Shown here in pieces: positions 8,950 through 18,053 of a stretch of DNA of 64,000 bases. How positions within the stretch are numbered: the stretch's first letter is position 1; each line of letters starts with the position of its first letter. The translations under genes and the position numbers were made by a program. The DNA lies in assembly GCF_900564155.1 (NCBI RefSeq), contig NZ_LS999839.1:6134519-6198518 (forward strand), read 5' to 3'. This DNA is from Pedobacter schmidteae. Its GTDB lineage: Bacteria; Bacteroidota; Bacteroidia; Sphingobacteriales; Sphingobacteriaceae. The notes below the pieces were generated by a model, which searched no databases, was not told the origin of the DNA, and saw only the letters and a list, made by a program, of their open reading frames with translations.

Positions 8950-9185
8950 TTTTAATTTATGTTAAATTACTGACCTGCCCTCAAACCATTGTTGCAGTGT
9001 ACCGTAACTATACTTAGGCTCAGGTTTCGCCTTTAAAGGACTCCCCTAGGCCTCAGCTGTCCTACGAAAGGCCTATGATACTCCTGTGATATTCCAATGA
9101 AAGTCCTTTGATGTATAGACTACACTACCAGAAAAGATTTAGACAAGAACATTCCGCAATATTCCCTTATGGGTAGAACTGTGGT

Positions 9186-11138
9186 TTAAACCGGCAACCG
9201 GTTCAATTCAATGTCATCAGGAGTCACAAATATCAAAGGTACCTTTTCTACATCCACATAACTGGAATCCAATCCAAAACTACGTTCTTCGGAAAGACTC
9301 AAACGCTTAAGGATAAAATAATAATCCATAATGGTACGTTCGTACAAACTCAATTTAGAGAATTTAGACAAGTGCTTCTCTAACAGTACAAACCTGAAAT
9401 CGCCTGCAATTTTATGTTTGTTTAAAGAAGTATACTGACTGGTGATATCTACCTCACCATTTTTTACCAGCTCTTCAATTACTTTGCGATACAAGAGATT
9501 AACCCTTTGCTCGACCCTGAAACCAAGCTTGAAATCTATTCTGATTAGTTTGCCAGGAATCAAAAACTCTACTTTGTAGTCGCGTGTAAATGGCTCATCA
9601 ACTACATCAACGTGAACCAGCCAGTACACATCGGCCCTTTTTGGTTCCTTTTGAATGATAGAATAGATGATTTTTGATTCAATCTCTGTTTTGAAATTAG
9701 CACTGGTTAGATATACCAGTTGTGAAGAATATTTTGGTACAGAAGTATCTTCACTCAGTTCGCTAATGATCTGGTAATAATCTTCAATTTCCACATATTT
9801 GACAAATCTGTTTTTGATTTTTCTGGACACATACCAGCTCCACATTACCGTAAACAAACCCGACCCGATAAGTACAGTTACCCAACCGCCATGGAAGAAC
9901 TTAGACATGTTACCCACTAAAAACGTCAACTCGAGCGCAATGTAAATCGCCAGAAAAATACCAATGATATACATCGGAACTTTCTTACGCTTCATATAAG
10001 CCGCAATCAATATAGTAGTAGATAAAAATGTAAGGTTAATGGCCAAACCATAGGCCCCTTCCATTGCACCTGAATTTTTGAAAATTAAAACAATGACAAT
10101 ACAACCTATCCAGAGGATCCAGTTGATAGATGGGACATAAATTTGTCCCTTTTGATTACTAGGGTAATTGATCCTGACTTTGGGCCAGAGATTTAATCGT
10201 ACCGCTTCGGATATCAATGTAAATGAGCCGGTAATCATGGCCTGACTGGCAATTACCGCAGCTACAGTGGCCAAAGCAACCATAAACAACAGGTATGGGG
10301 TAGGAACTATTTCAAAGAAAGGATTCAAACCTGTATCATACTTACCGTGATGTAAAATCCATACACCTTGCCCCAGGTAGTTGAGGATCAGCATGATTTT
10401 TACAAAAATCCAGCTTACCCGGATGTTTGAACGCCCGCAATGCCCCATATCTGAATACAAGGCTTCGGCCCCCGTGGTACATAAAAATACGCCACCCAGA
10501 ATAAGCAATGCCATAGGATTATTGACCAGCAGATTAAAAGCATAATAAGGGTTTAATGCCCTGAAAATACTAAAATCCTGTACTACAAATAAGATACCCA
10601 GCAGCCCCAGAGCACCAAACCACAGGAGCATAATTGGGCCAAATAGCTTTCCTACCAAATTGGTTCCAAACTGTTGTATGACAAACAAACCCGTTATAAT
10701 GGCCAACACGATAGGGATTACGCTAACGGTTGGGAATTTCAATTGTAAACCTTCAATAGCCGAGGTAACCGTAATACTTGGGGTAATGATCCCATCGGCC
10801 AGTAAAGCACACCCCCCTACAACCGCAGGTATAACCAACCATTTGGCATTTTTACGCACCAAAGAGTACAAGGAAAATATGCCTCCCTCACCTTTATTAT
10901 CGGCCCTAAGGGTAATGGCAACGTATTTCACAGTGGTTTGCAGGGTAAGTGTCCAGATGACACAGGAAAGTGCGCCAAGTACCAGTTCGGTAGTCACCTG
11001 CTGACCGCCTCCAACTACTGAATTAAAAATCGCTTTGAGTGTGTAAAGCGGCGAAGTACCGATGTCGCCATAAACAATACCTAAACTAACCAGTAAACCG
11101 CCCGCTGAAAGCGCATTGAAATTCTTATGACTTGACAC
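9186..11138 (-). CDS. kup: KUP-family potassium uptake protein
   Basis: A potassium/proton symporter of the KUP/HAK/KT family in the inner membrane. The N-terminal motif SLGIVYGDIGTSPLYTL is diagnostic. About twelve membrane helices fill residues 10-440 and a cytoplasmic C-terminal domain of about 200 residues follows; the total of 650 is typical. It is monocistronic with its own promoter match upstream. Potassium specificity is inferred from the family; affinity cannot be read from sequence. Confidence 0.93.
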   Translation of the reverse strand: MSSHKNFNALSAGGLLVSLGIVYGDIGTSPLYTLKAIFNSVVGGGQQVTTELVLGALSCVIWTLTLQTTVKYVAITLRADNKGEGGIFSLYSLVRKNAKWLVIPAVVGGCALLADGIITPSITVTSAIEGLQLKFPTVSVIPIVLAIITGLFVIQQFGTNLVGKLFGPIMLLWFGALGLLGILFVVQDFSIFRALNPYYAFNLLVNNPMALLILGGVFLCTTGAEALYSDMGHCGRSNIRVSWIFVKIMLILNYLGQGVWILHHGKYDTGLNPFFEIVPTPYLLFMVALATVAAVIASQAMITGSFTLISEAVRLNLWPKVRINYPSNQKGQIYVPSINWILWIGCIVIVLIFKNSGAMEGAYGLAINLTFLSTTILIAAYMKRKKVPMYIIGIFLAIYIALELTFLVGNMSKFFHGGWVTVLIGSGLFTVMWSWYVSRKIKNRFVKYVEIEDYYQIISELSEDTSVPKYSSQLVYLTSANFKTEIESKIIYSIIQKEPKRADVYWLVHVDVVDEPFTRDYKVEFLIPGKLIRIDFKLGFRVEQRVNLLYRKVIEELVKNGEVDITSQYTSLNKHKIAGDFRFVLLEKHLSKFSKLSLYERTIMDYYFILKRLSLSEERSFGLDSSYVDVEKVPLIFVTPDDIELNRLPV

Positions 11139-11181
11139 TATTTAATGATATGATTGAACACTATTTAATTAAAACAGAGGG

Positions 11182-11210
11182 CAAAAGTACAGTAAATAAA
11201 CAAAATTCAA
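11182..11210 (-). promoter_or_regulatory. probable promoter of kup
   Basis: Read on the minus strand, TTG (11210-11208), an 18-base gap, then TACTTTTG (11189-11182) match the Bacteroidota -33/-7 pattern. The kup start codon is about 43 bases downstream. Confidence 0.5.
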
Positions 11211-11316
11211 CTCATTAATGTTTAAGAAGAAATTTAACAGGCCTCAAATTTGAAAACAATACTAAACGGATAAACATGTTAAATATTGTTAAATATTAAA
11301 ATAGTGAACAAATTCA

Positions 11317-11348
11317 TTGATTTTTTTATTTTATTATTTATATTTTTG
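11317..11348 (+). promoter_or_regulatory. probable promoter of the T9SS-tagged gene
   Basis: TTG at 11317-11319, a 21-base gap and TATTTTTG at 11341-11348 match TTG-N19-22-TAnnTTTG. The start codon is only 12 bases beyond, implying a very short leader. Confidence 0.5.
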
Positions 11349-11359
11349 GCATACCAAAC

Positions 11360-11875
11360 ATGAAGATACAACGAAAAATAGTAGCTCTCCTGTACATTTC
11401 CTGCTTAATATGCATGAGTGTTTTGTGCAGTCTGAGTGTTTTCGGCCAAAAAAACGACAGTTTGGCTACTGGTATCAGGGCAAAAAAGATCAACAAAACA
11501 CCTCAAATCAAAGCGAACATACCTACTTACAAACCAAAGTACAACTTTGGATATGTGCAGTACAATGACCTGGTTTCGAACAACAAAAGCGCTAACAACC
11601 TGAAACCTGAAAAAATTCTTACGGTTGTAAAGGTATACCCTAATCCGGTAGATGATCAGATCAATCTGATGCTTCGTATGGACCGGGAATCCAATCTTTC
11701 AGTAAAAATAATGGACTTGCTGGGCAATGAAATTGTAACACTTTCTAATGAACGTATTCCTGCAGGCGAGCAAACAAAAAGCTATACCATTCCAAACCGT
11801 TTAAACAGTGGCATCTATTTTCTGAAAATAATGTCCGGTACAGAAACAGTTGTGAAACGCATCTCGGTTTTATAA
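11360..11875 (+). CDS. short protein with type IX secretion C-terminal sorting domain
   Basis: A secreted protein of 171 residues. Residues 1-30 form a signal peptide (basic start, hydrophobic core, LSVFGQ end). The last 80 or so residues are a Por secretion system sorting domain: it begins with VKVYPNPVDDQINL, continues with KIMDLLGNEIVTL and ends GIYFLKIMSG...KRISVL. Only about 60 residues lie between the two, a Lys/Asn-rich stretch without a recognisable domain. Most T9SS substrates carry a large enzymatic or adhesive domain, so this one has almost no cargo. It may be a small surface peptide carrier. It stands alone with its own promoter match. Confidence 0.85.
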   Translation: MKIQRKIVALLYISCLICMSVLCSLSVFGQKNDSLATGIRAKKINKTPQIKANIPTYKPKYNFGYVQYNDLVSNNKSANNLKPEKILTVVKVYPNPVDDQINLMLRMDRESNLSVKIMDLLGNEIVTLSNERIPAGEQTKSYTIPNRLNSGIYFLKIMSGTETVVKRISVL

Positions 11876-11980
11876 GCCCTTTACAATTGTTCCCCATTTA
11901 TTTCTTTTGTATTTTTGAAGCTTAAAGCCCATCATGGCTTAATCCTTGTTAGCTACATTATATAACCTTACCCATTCTTT

Positions 11981-12592
11981 ATGAAGATAATTGCCATAGG
12001 TAGAAACTATGCCGAGCACGCGAAAGAACTCAACAATCCAATCCCTGAAAGTCCGGTAATTTTTTTAAAGCCCGACACAGCGATCCTGAAAGACAATAAG
12101 CCTTTTTATATTCCGGATTTTTCGTCCGACATACATTATGAACTGGAGGTTGTTTTGAAAATAGCAAAAGAAGGAAAGCACATCTCGGAAAAATTTGCCC
12201 ATAAATATTACGAGGAACTGGGCTTAGGAATTGATTTTACAGCCAGAGACATTCAGACCGCCCACAAAGCGAAAGGCTTACCCTGGGAATTGGCCAAGGC
12301 GTTTGACCATTCGGCAGCCATCAGCAATTTTATTCCAAAAACAGAGATTGAAGACCTTTACAACCTTCCTTTTGAATTAAAAATAAATGGAGATAGCCGG
12401 CAAAATGGCAATACCAAAGATATTTTATTTTCATTTGAAAAGATCATTGCTTTTGTTTCCCGCTACATTACCCTAAAAAAAGGGGACCTGATTTTTACCG
12501 GTACACCTGAGGGCGTGGGGCAGGTAAAACAGGGCGACCGGCTGGAGGCCTGGCTGCAGGGACAACAACTACTTGGTTTTGACATAAAATAA
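11981..12592 (+). CDS. fumarylacetoacetate hydrolase (FAH) family protein
   Basis: A compact 203-residue FAH-fold enzyme. It begins with MKIIAIGRNYAEHAKE, has the metal-binding region HYELEVVLKIAKEGK and the later GLGIDFTARD segment, and ends with the LKKGDLIFTGTPEGVG motif of the family. Members act as acylpyruvases, oxaloacetate decarboxylases/tautomerases or 2-keto acid hydratases. The short length fits the acylpyruvase/oxaloacetate decarboxylase (FAHD1-like) group, but the substrate is not determinable. It is cytoplasmic. The stop is 5 bases before the M23 peptidase start. Confidence 0.88.
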   Translation: MKIIAIGRNYAEHAKELNNPIPESPVIFLKPDTAILKDNKPFYIPDFSSDIHYELEVVLKIAKEGKHISEKFAHKYYEELGLGIDFTARDIQTAHKAKGLPWELAKAFDHSAAISNFIPKTEIEDLYNLPFELKINGDSRQNGNTKDILFSFEKIIAFVSRYITLKKGDLIFTGTPEGVGQVKQGDRLEAWLQGQQLLGFDIK

Positions 12593-12597
12593 CATTG

Positions 12598-14322
12598 ATG
12601 ACAAAAAAAAATATACTACTGGCCCTGCTCCTTATGTTTTCGTTCAGGAGCTTTAGTCAGCAAATATTCAGCGACAGCAAATATCCACTTGTAGACTTCA
12701 GACCTCCCCTGGATATTGAACCTCCGGCCCTGGCAGGGTCATTTGGCGAACTTAGGGCCAATCACTTTCATTCGGGAATGGACTACCGTACCAATCAACG
12801 TGAAGGCTACCCTGTTTATGCCATTGCCGATGGCTATATATCGCGTTTGCGTGTTCAGAATAGCGGATTTGGTTTGGCCTTATATATTAATCATCCAAAC
12901 GGCTATACTTCTGTGTATGGGCACTTGCAACGATTTGGAGCTAAAATAGCCCCTCAAGTAAAAGCCATTCAATACCAGAAAAAATCATATGAAATAGATG
13001 AATTTCCAAATGCACAGTTTATTCCGGTACGCAAAGGGGATGTGATTGCCTATACGGGAAATTCTGGAAGCTCGGGAGGGCCTCATTTACATTTCGAAAT
13101 CAGAGATACCAAAACGGAAGCCACCATTAACCCACAATTATTTGGTTTGGAAATACCCGACAACATTCCTCCTGTGATCTATTCTATGTACGTATACAGG
13201 CTCAATAAAAAACCATTTAATGAGTTTGTACCCAAGCAGTATTTTCAGGTTGCGGGAGCGGCAGGCAGCTACCACCTGAATAAAGTAAACACCATTAACC
13301 TGAGTGGAGAGGTTGGATTTGGTATCATCACAACCGATAGGCACAACGGTGCATCTGGAACCAATGGCGTATATTCTATCATGCTTGAACTGGATGGGCA
13401 ACCTGTTTACACCTCGGCACTGGAAAAATTCTATTTTGAAAACAGTAAAGCGATCAATTCACATATAGATTATCCAACCTATATCAATACCAAAAAGAGT
13501 ATTCAAAAGAGCTTTGTAGATCCCGGCAACCCATTAAAAATTTACTATAACCTGGTTAACAATGGCCGGATCGCATTTACAGATGGTAAACTCCACCAAC
13601 TAAAGTATACTGTAACGGATGGAAAGGGCAACAAAAGTACATTAGCCTTTAATGTACAAGCTAATGCAGCAGCTGTCATCAGCACACCCGAACCTCCCGC
13701 AAGTGCTTCAACCTTCTCTTACGCAACTCAAAACGAATTTAATAATGAAGAAGTTAAGGTAATAGTACCCAAAGGTAGCTTGTACAACGACATGAACTTT
13801 ACGTATAAACGGTTGCCAAAACCAGCAGGCAATGCTTATTCGGCAATTCATCAAATTCACAACAACTTAACGCCACTACATACCGGCTTTGAATTGTGGA
13901 TAAAGGCAGACAGCACTTTAAATAAATACAAAGAAAAGACAGTCATTGTCAGCACCGGTCGTTCCTCGCAGGGCGGTTACTTTGAAAACGGATATGTAAA
14001 AGCCAAACCACGCAATTTTGGCGGTTACTTTATTGCCATAGACACTATTGCGCCAAGTATTACACCGGTTAATATTGCCGATGGGAAAAGTATGGCCGGC
14101 ATTAGCAAAATATCGTTTAAAATTAGAGATAATCTTTCGGGCATTAAAAGTTTTAACGGCTATATTGATGGCAGATGGATATTAATGGAATTTGATACGA
14201 AATCGGCTTCGTTGTGGCACACTTTTGACGAAAAGACAACTCCGGGGAAACATACGCTTGAAGTAATTGTTTCTGACATGAAAGACAACAATAAAAATTA
14301 TACAGTTACTTTTTATAAATAA
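12598..14322 (+). CDS. M23-family (LytM) metallopeptidase, secreted
   Basis: A 574-residue exported protein with a signal peptide ending near FSQQ (about residue 21) and a LytM/M23 zinc peptidase domain at about 45-170. Its metal ligands are visible as H58 and D62 in HFHSGMD and as H163/H165 in HLHFE; H109 in YGHL is the usual additional active-site histidine. M23 enzymes cut peptidoglycan crosslinks or serve as non-catalytic activators; here the ligands are intact. The remaining 400 residues look like beta-rich repeats without a name I can give. An in-frame TTG directly precedes the ATG; I use the ATG. It is tightly linked to the FAH gene and to bcp 4 bases downstream. Confidence 0.88.
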   Translation: MTKKNILLALLLMFSFRSFSQQIFSDSKYPLVDFRPPLDIEPPALAGSFGELRANHFHSGMDYRTNQREGYPVYAIADGYISRLRVQNSGFGLALYINHPNGYTSVYGHLQRFGAKIAPQVKAIQYQKKSYEIDEFPNAQFIPVRKGDVIAYTGNSGSSGGPHLHFEIRDTKTEATINPQLFGLEIPDNIPPVIYSMYVYRLNKKPFNEFVPKQYFQVAGAAGSYHLNKVNTINLSGEVGFGIITTDRHNGASGTNGVYSIMLELDGQPVYTSALEKFYFENSKAINSHIDYPTYINTKKSIQKSFVDPGNPLKIYYNLVNNGRIAFTDGKLHQLKYTVTDGKGNKSTLAFNVQANAAAVISTPEPPASASTFSYATQNEFNNEEVKVIVPKGSLYNDMNFTYKRLPKPAGNAYSAIHQIHNNLTPLHTGFELWIKADSTLNKYKEKTVIVSTGRSSQGGYFENGYVKAKPRNFGGYFIAIDTIAPSITPVNIADGKSMAGISKISFKIRDNLSGIKSFNGYIDGRWILMEFDTKSASLWHTFDEKTTPGKHTLEVIVSDMKDNNKNYTVTFYK

Positions 14323-14326
14323 TAAA

Positions 14327-14791
14327 ATGAGTGAATTAAAAGAAGGCCAAAAGGCCCCTGCAATTACCGCGAAAGACCAAAATGGCGATACGGTATCGCT
14401 TGATCAGTTTGCCGGCAAAACAGTTGTATTGTACTTTTATCCTAAGGACGATACCCCGGGTTGTACAGCAGAAGCCTGCGATTTCAGAGACAATTACCAG
14501 GGCCTGATGGCTAAAGGGATTGTGGTGTTGGGCGTAAGCGTGGATGACGAAAAGTCACATCAGAAATTTGTCACCAAACATCAGCTGCCATTTACGTTAC
14601 TAGCAGATACAGACCAGAAAATTGTACAGGACTACGGCGTATGGGGCGAAAAAAATATGTATGGGAAGAAATACATGGGCACCCACAGAACTACTTTCAT
14701 CATTGATGAAAAAGGGAATATTGCACACATCATCAAAAAAGTAGATACAAAAAACTCAACTGCGCAGGTACTGGAATTGCTGGCCGGCTAA
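14327..14791 (+). CDS. bcp: thioredoxin-dependent thiol peroxidase (Bcp/PrxQ)
   Basis: A peroxiredoxin that reduces hydrogen peroxide and organic peroxides using thioredoxin. The peroxidatic cysteine is C46 in DDTPGCTAEACDF and the resolving cysteine is C51, the five-residue spacing typical of the PrxQ class. At 154 residues it is standard, cytoplasmic and single-domain. It follows the M23 gene by 4 bases, so it is probably translated from the same message. A thioredoxin that could serve it (trxA) lies at 24 kb. Confidence 0.95.
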   Translation: MSELKEGQKAPAITAKDQNGDTVSLDQFAGKTVVLYFYPKDDTPGCTAEACDFRDNYQGLMAKGIVVLGVSVDDEKSHQKFVTKHQLPFTLLADTDQKIVQDYGVWGEKNMYGKKYMGTHRTTFIIDEKGNIAHIIKKVDTKNSTAQVLELLAG

Positions 14792-14803
14792 GTCATTCGG
14801 TGA

Positions 14804-16435
14804 TCAGGCAATTGCCTTCCGGTGCTCTTTGACCAATAGGCGAATCTTTTCATACAGTTCATCGGCATAGAAAGGCTTGGAAATGTAATCGTTCATGCCA
14901 ATGTTAAGGCATTTTTCCCGTTCGCCCTTGATGGTATGCGCTGTCATGGCCACTATAGGAATATCCTTTTTATAAGAAGACAGGTTGCGGATATGGATGG
15001 CGGTTTCGTAGCCATCCATTTCCGGCATCTGAAGATCCATTAATATAATGTCAAAGTCGCTATGCGCGTATTTATGCAAGGCTATTTTTCCATTTTCGGC
15101 AACGGTTGTTTTGTAGCCCTTTTTTTCGAGTAATTTGATAACCAGCAATTGGTTGATGGCATTGTCTTCCACAATCAGAACACTGATCTCTTTTTCCGCT
15201 GCCGGCTCTTCCAGCAGTAAACTCAAATATGGCTTCATCGACATAGTTAAATCGTTGCCAGCATGCGCTTTAAGAAATGGCAGTTGAAAATAGAATTCTG
15301 ACCCCACACCTGGTATACTCTTCAATCGGATTACTCCGTCCTGAAGCGCAATTAAATGCTTTACAATACTTAAACCGATACCCGTACCACCAAACTTCCG
15401 CTTCATATGGTTAGTTCCCTGCTCAAACGGATTAAAAATTTTCTCCTGCATTTCGATATCGATACCTATACCACTATCCTTTACCCTAAACTCGATAATG
15501 AGGTGATCATCGTGATCGGCAACAATCTGTGCAGCAACAGACACTCCTCCTGTTTCTGTAAATTTAATGGCGTTTGAAGTAAGGCTCAGGAGAATTTGGG
15601 CAAGCCTAACTGAATCGCCATAAATCGCATCAGGAATATGAGCATCTATTGAATAATTTAATCCAATTTGCTTCAATTGGGCACTTGCCTCTTTCAACAT
15701 ACAAATAGACTGAATAGTATCTCTGAGGTTAAAGGGCATACATACAAAGGTGATTTCTCCAGTTTCTATATTGGCAAAATCGAGAATGTCATTTAGGGTA
15801 ACCAACAAATGCTCGCCCGACTTGATGATCATTTTTACAGATTCCAGATCCTCAGGTTCTTCCAGCGATTCCTGAAGGTAACGTGCAAAACCCAGGATAG
15901 CATTCATCGGCGTACGTATTTCGTGACTCATATTGACCAGAAAATACTGCTTAGCTTTTTCATAGTGCTCGGCCCTTTGTTGCTCATTGGTTAAGCTAAT
16001 GCGGAGTTCTTCCAGCTCATTTAAATTTTGTTCGTGCCGATGCGCCAACTCATTAAATGTCCAGGCCAAAATACCTATCTCGTGATTTGCACTAACATCT
16101 ACCCTGGTCTTTAAATTACCTCTCCTGATATTTCCGGAACCCGTGACAATATCACTTATACCTTTTTTAAGACTGTTGATCACAGAAACAAGAATTCCTA
16201 TGCTGATTAATCCGAGAATAAAAGATGATGCGAGCGCTGCAAACCTCATCAGGTTGGAGGGAAATGCAATTACAGACAGGACTATTAGGGTCCATAAAGC
16301 AATGAGCCCGATTATAAAATATAGCCTTTTTGAGATAGCTATATCATTTACCCCCCTAAATAAACCGGAAATAAACATAGTCTGCGTTAAAGTATTAAAC
16401 TCCCTGTATTTAACATTCCCGATAAAAGTAGACAA
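14804..16435 (-). CDS. hybrid sensor histidine kinase with C-terminal receiver
   Basis: A 543-residue membrane-bound kinase. Two closely spaced membrane helices occupy about residues 37-90 with almost no periplasmic loop. A HAMP-like linker and coiled coil follow (90-160). The dimerisation domain holds the phosphorylated His171 in NMSHEIRTPMN. The ATP domain has an N box at about 286-292 and G boxes DSGIGI (320-325) and GGTGIGLS (349-356). A receiver domain starts at about 418 with acceptor Asp467 and conserved Lys in the YISKPF segment. There is no HPt domain or DNA-binding output, and no partner regulator next to it, so the phosphorelay partner is elsewhere. The lack of a sensor loop suggests it senses membrane or cytoplasmic signals. 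Confidence 0.93.
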   Translation of the reverse strand: MSTFIGNVKYREFNTLTQTMFISGLFRGVNDIAISKRLYFIIGLIALWTLIVLSVIAFPSNLMRFAALASSFILGLISIGILVSVINSLKKGISDIVTGSGNIRRGNLKTRVDVSANHEIGILAWTFNELAHRHEQNLNELEELRISLTNEQQRAEHYEKAKQYFLVNMSHEIRTPMNAILGFARYLQESLEEPEDLESVKMIIKSGEHLLVTLNDILDFANIETGEITFVCMPFNLRDTIQSICMLKEASAQLKQIGLNYSIDAHIPDAIYGDSVRLAQILLSLTSNAIKFTETGGVSVAAQIVADHDDHLIIEFRVKDSGIGIDIEMQEKIFNPFEQGTNHMKRKFGGTGIGLSIVKHLIALQDGVIRLKSIPGVGSEFYFQLPFLKAHAGNDLTMSMKPYLSLLLEEPAAEKEISVLIVEDNAINQLLVIKLLEKKGYKTTVAENGKIALHKYAHSDFDIILMDLQMPEMDGYETAIHIRNLSSYKKDIPIVAMTAHTIKGEREKCLNIGMNDYISKPFYADELYEKIRLLVKEHRKAIA

Positions 16436-16496
16436 TAGCCTGTCTATTAAGCCTGTTCATTTTGTTCAAGTAGCAAAACCTTCAGTTGGATTAAAC

Positions 16497-16530
16497 AAAA
16501 AAGGAACAGCATTTTGGGCTGTTCCTTTTT
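16497..16530 (-). terminator. terminator of the sugar transporter gene
   Basis: A long stem AAAAAGGAACAGC/GCTGTTCCTTTTT around a 7-base loop, followed on the minus strand by a T run. It ends the transporter transcript before the kinase gene. Confidence 0.85.
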
Positions 16531-16554
16531 CGTTTTAATCGATAACAGATTATA

Positions 16555-17841
16555 CTATGCTTTTTTGCCCGCCTTATGTCCTCTTGAAGCGAAGTAAACA
16601 ATATATAAGTAAGCTGGTACCATTGCATATAAAAATGCATGTTGAAAATCGATATGCAATTCATCCTTCATAAATCCATATACCAAAGGCCAGATGGCTC
16701 CTCCTGCAATACCCATAATCATAATAGCAGACCCCGTCTTAGTAAATTTACCCAAACCTTTGATCCCCAGTGGAAAAATAGCCGGCCACATTAACGAATT
16801 GGCCAGGCCTAATAAAGCAACAAACCAAAAAGAAATAACCCCTGTGGTAAATACCGAAAGTGCAGTAAATACAATACCTACTGATGTACAAATCCTAAGT
16901 GCTGCCTGTTGGCTGATAAATTTAGGGATAGTAATAATACCAATTAAATAGCCCAACAGCATGAAACCTAAAGTAAATGCAGTCGCATTATCTCTGAATA
17001 CGTGTGGAACGGTTCCCAGTTCACGGGCATAAGTTCCAATGATATCTCCTGCCATTACTTCAACGGCCACACAAAAGAAAATTGCAAGCGCTCCCAAAAA
17101 TAAATGAGGATAATCGAATATTGTCTTTTTCGCTGTAGTATGAGCGTTTTCTGAAGCATCTTCCTCTTCCATGTTCACTTCAGGAAGTTTTACAAACTTG
17201 AGCACAATGGCAAATAACCCCAACACAATTGCCAGTGCAATATAAGGTGCATGAAGCTGCTGAAGTAATTCATCTAAAATAGTTTGTTTATCAGCTTCGG
17301 TTGCTGCTTGTGCCAATCGTGCTTCGGCAGCATTTGCCCCTTTCAAAAGCAAGGTACTAAGTACAATTGGCGCTACAATACCTGCTGTTTTATTACAAAA
17401 ACCTGCAATGGAGATTCGTTGCGCAGCACTATCAATTGGCCCAATGATACTTAAATAAGGGTTCACTGCGGTTTGTAATAAAGCCATACCTGAGCCTTGT
17501 ACAAAAATTGCAGTTAAGAATAGTGTATAACTACTTTTTTCAGCTGCCGGAATAAACAATAGAGATCCTATTGCCAGAATTACCAAACTCGATACCAAGC
17601 CATTATGGAAGCCAATTTTTTTAAGTATCCATGAGCTGGGTATTGCCAGAAAAAAATAGGCGATATAAGATGCAAAGGTAACCAGATACGCTTGTAAATC
17701 GGTTTCGAGATCGAACGCTTTTTTTGCAAATGGAATAAGGGAGCCATTGGCCCAGGTGACAAAGCCTAAAATAAAAAACAATGCACAACAGATTACCATT
17801 GGCATTAGCGCCGTTCTGTTTTGAGGTTGGTTAGGATTCAT
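16555..17841 (-). CDS. FucP/GluP-type sugar:proton symporter (MFS)
   Basis: A 428-residue major facilitator with twelve hydrophobic segments, of the FucP/glucose-galactose transporter branch. It begins with the FFILGFVTWANGSLIPFAKKAFD segment of the family and has the QTAVNPYLSIIGP stretch after helix 4. The central loop (about residues 205-235) is acidic. Such carriers import fucose, glucose, galactose or N-acetylglucosamine with protons; the specific sugar cannot be told. It is transcribed away from the transketolase genes, and a LacI-type palindrome lies in the shared spacer. It ends in a strong terminator, so it is monocistronic. Confidence 0.88.
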   Translation of the reverse strand: MNPNQPQNRTALMPMVICCALFFILGFVTWANGSLIPFAKKAFDLETDLQAYLVTFASYIAYFFLAIPSSWILKKIGFHNGLVSSLVILAIGSLLFIPAAEKSSYTLFLTAIFVQGSGMALLQTAVNPYLSIIGPIDSAAQRISIAGFCNKTAGIVAPIVLSTLLLKGANAAEARLAQAATEADKQTILDELLQQLHAPYIALAIVLGLFAIVLKFVKLPEVNMEEEDASENAHTTAKKTIFDYPHLFLGALAIFFCVAVEVMAGDIIGTYARELGTVPHVFRDNATAFTLGFMLLGYLIGIITIPKFISQQAALRICTSVGIVFTALSVFTTGVISFWFVALLGLANSLMWPAIFPLGIKGLGKFTKTGSAIMIMGIAGGAIWPLVYGFMKDELHIDFQHAFLYAMVPAYLYIVYFASRGHKAGKKA

Positions 17842-17946
17842 GGTTTAGTTTAATTTGTATGATGCTTACTTATTTAAGTATTTTAAAAACTTGAAGCTCT
17901 AAAAATATAAATTTTCATTGAATTCTAAGCTTAATTAACTTTTTTC

Positions 17947-17960
17947 ACGCAAACGTTTGT
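17947..17960. promoter_or_regulatory. candidate LacI-family operator
   Basis: The palindrome CAAACGTTTG (17950-17959), within ACGCAAACGTTTGT, has the CG-centred form of PurR/GalR/LacI-family operators. It lies in the divergent spacer between the sugar transporter and transketolase genes, roughly 110 bases from the transporter start. No regulator gene is nearby. Confidence 0.4.
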
Positions 17961-17995
17961 CTAAATCACGACAATTACATTCAACTTCGCCTTAA

Positions 17996-18028
17996 TTGTT
18001 ACCCCCTAGGTATTTTTAATTACATTTG
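17996..18028 (+). promoter_or_regulatory. probable promoter of the transketolase genes
   Basis: TTG at 17996-17998, a 22-base gap and TACATTTG at 18021-18028 fit the Bacteroidota consensus. The start codon is 26 bases downstream. Confidence 0.55.
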
Positions 18029-18053
18029 TGGTATTAATCAACAACCCCAATTA

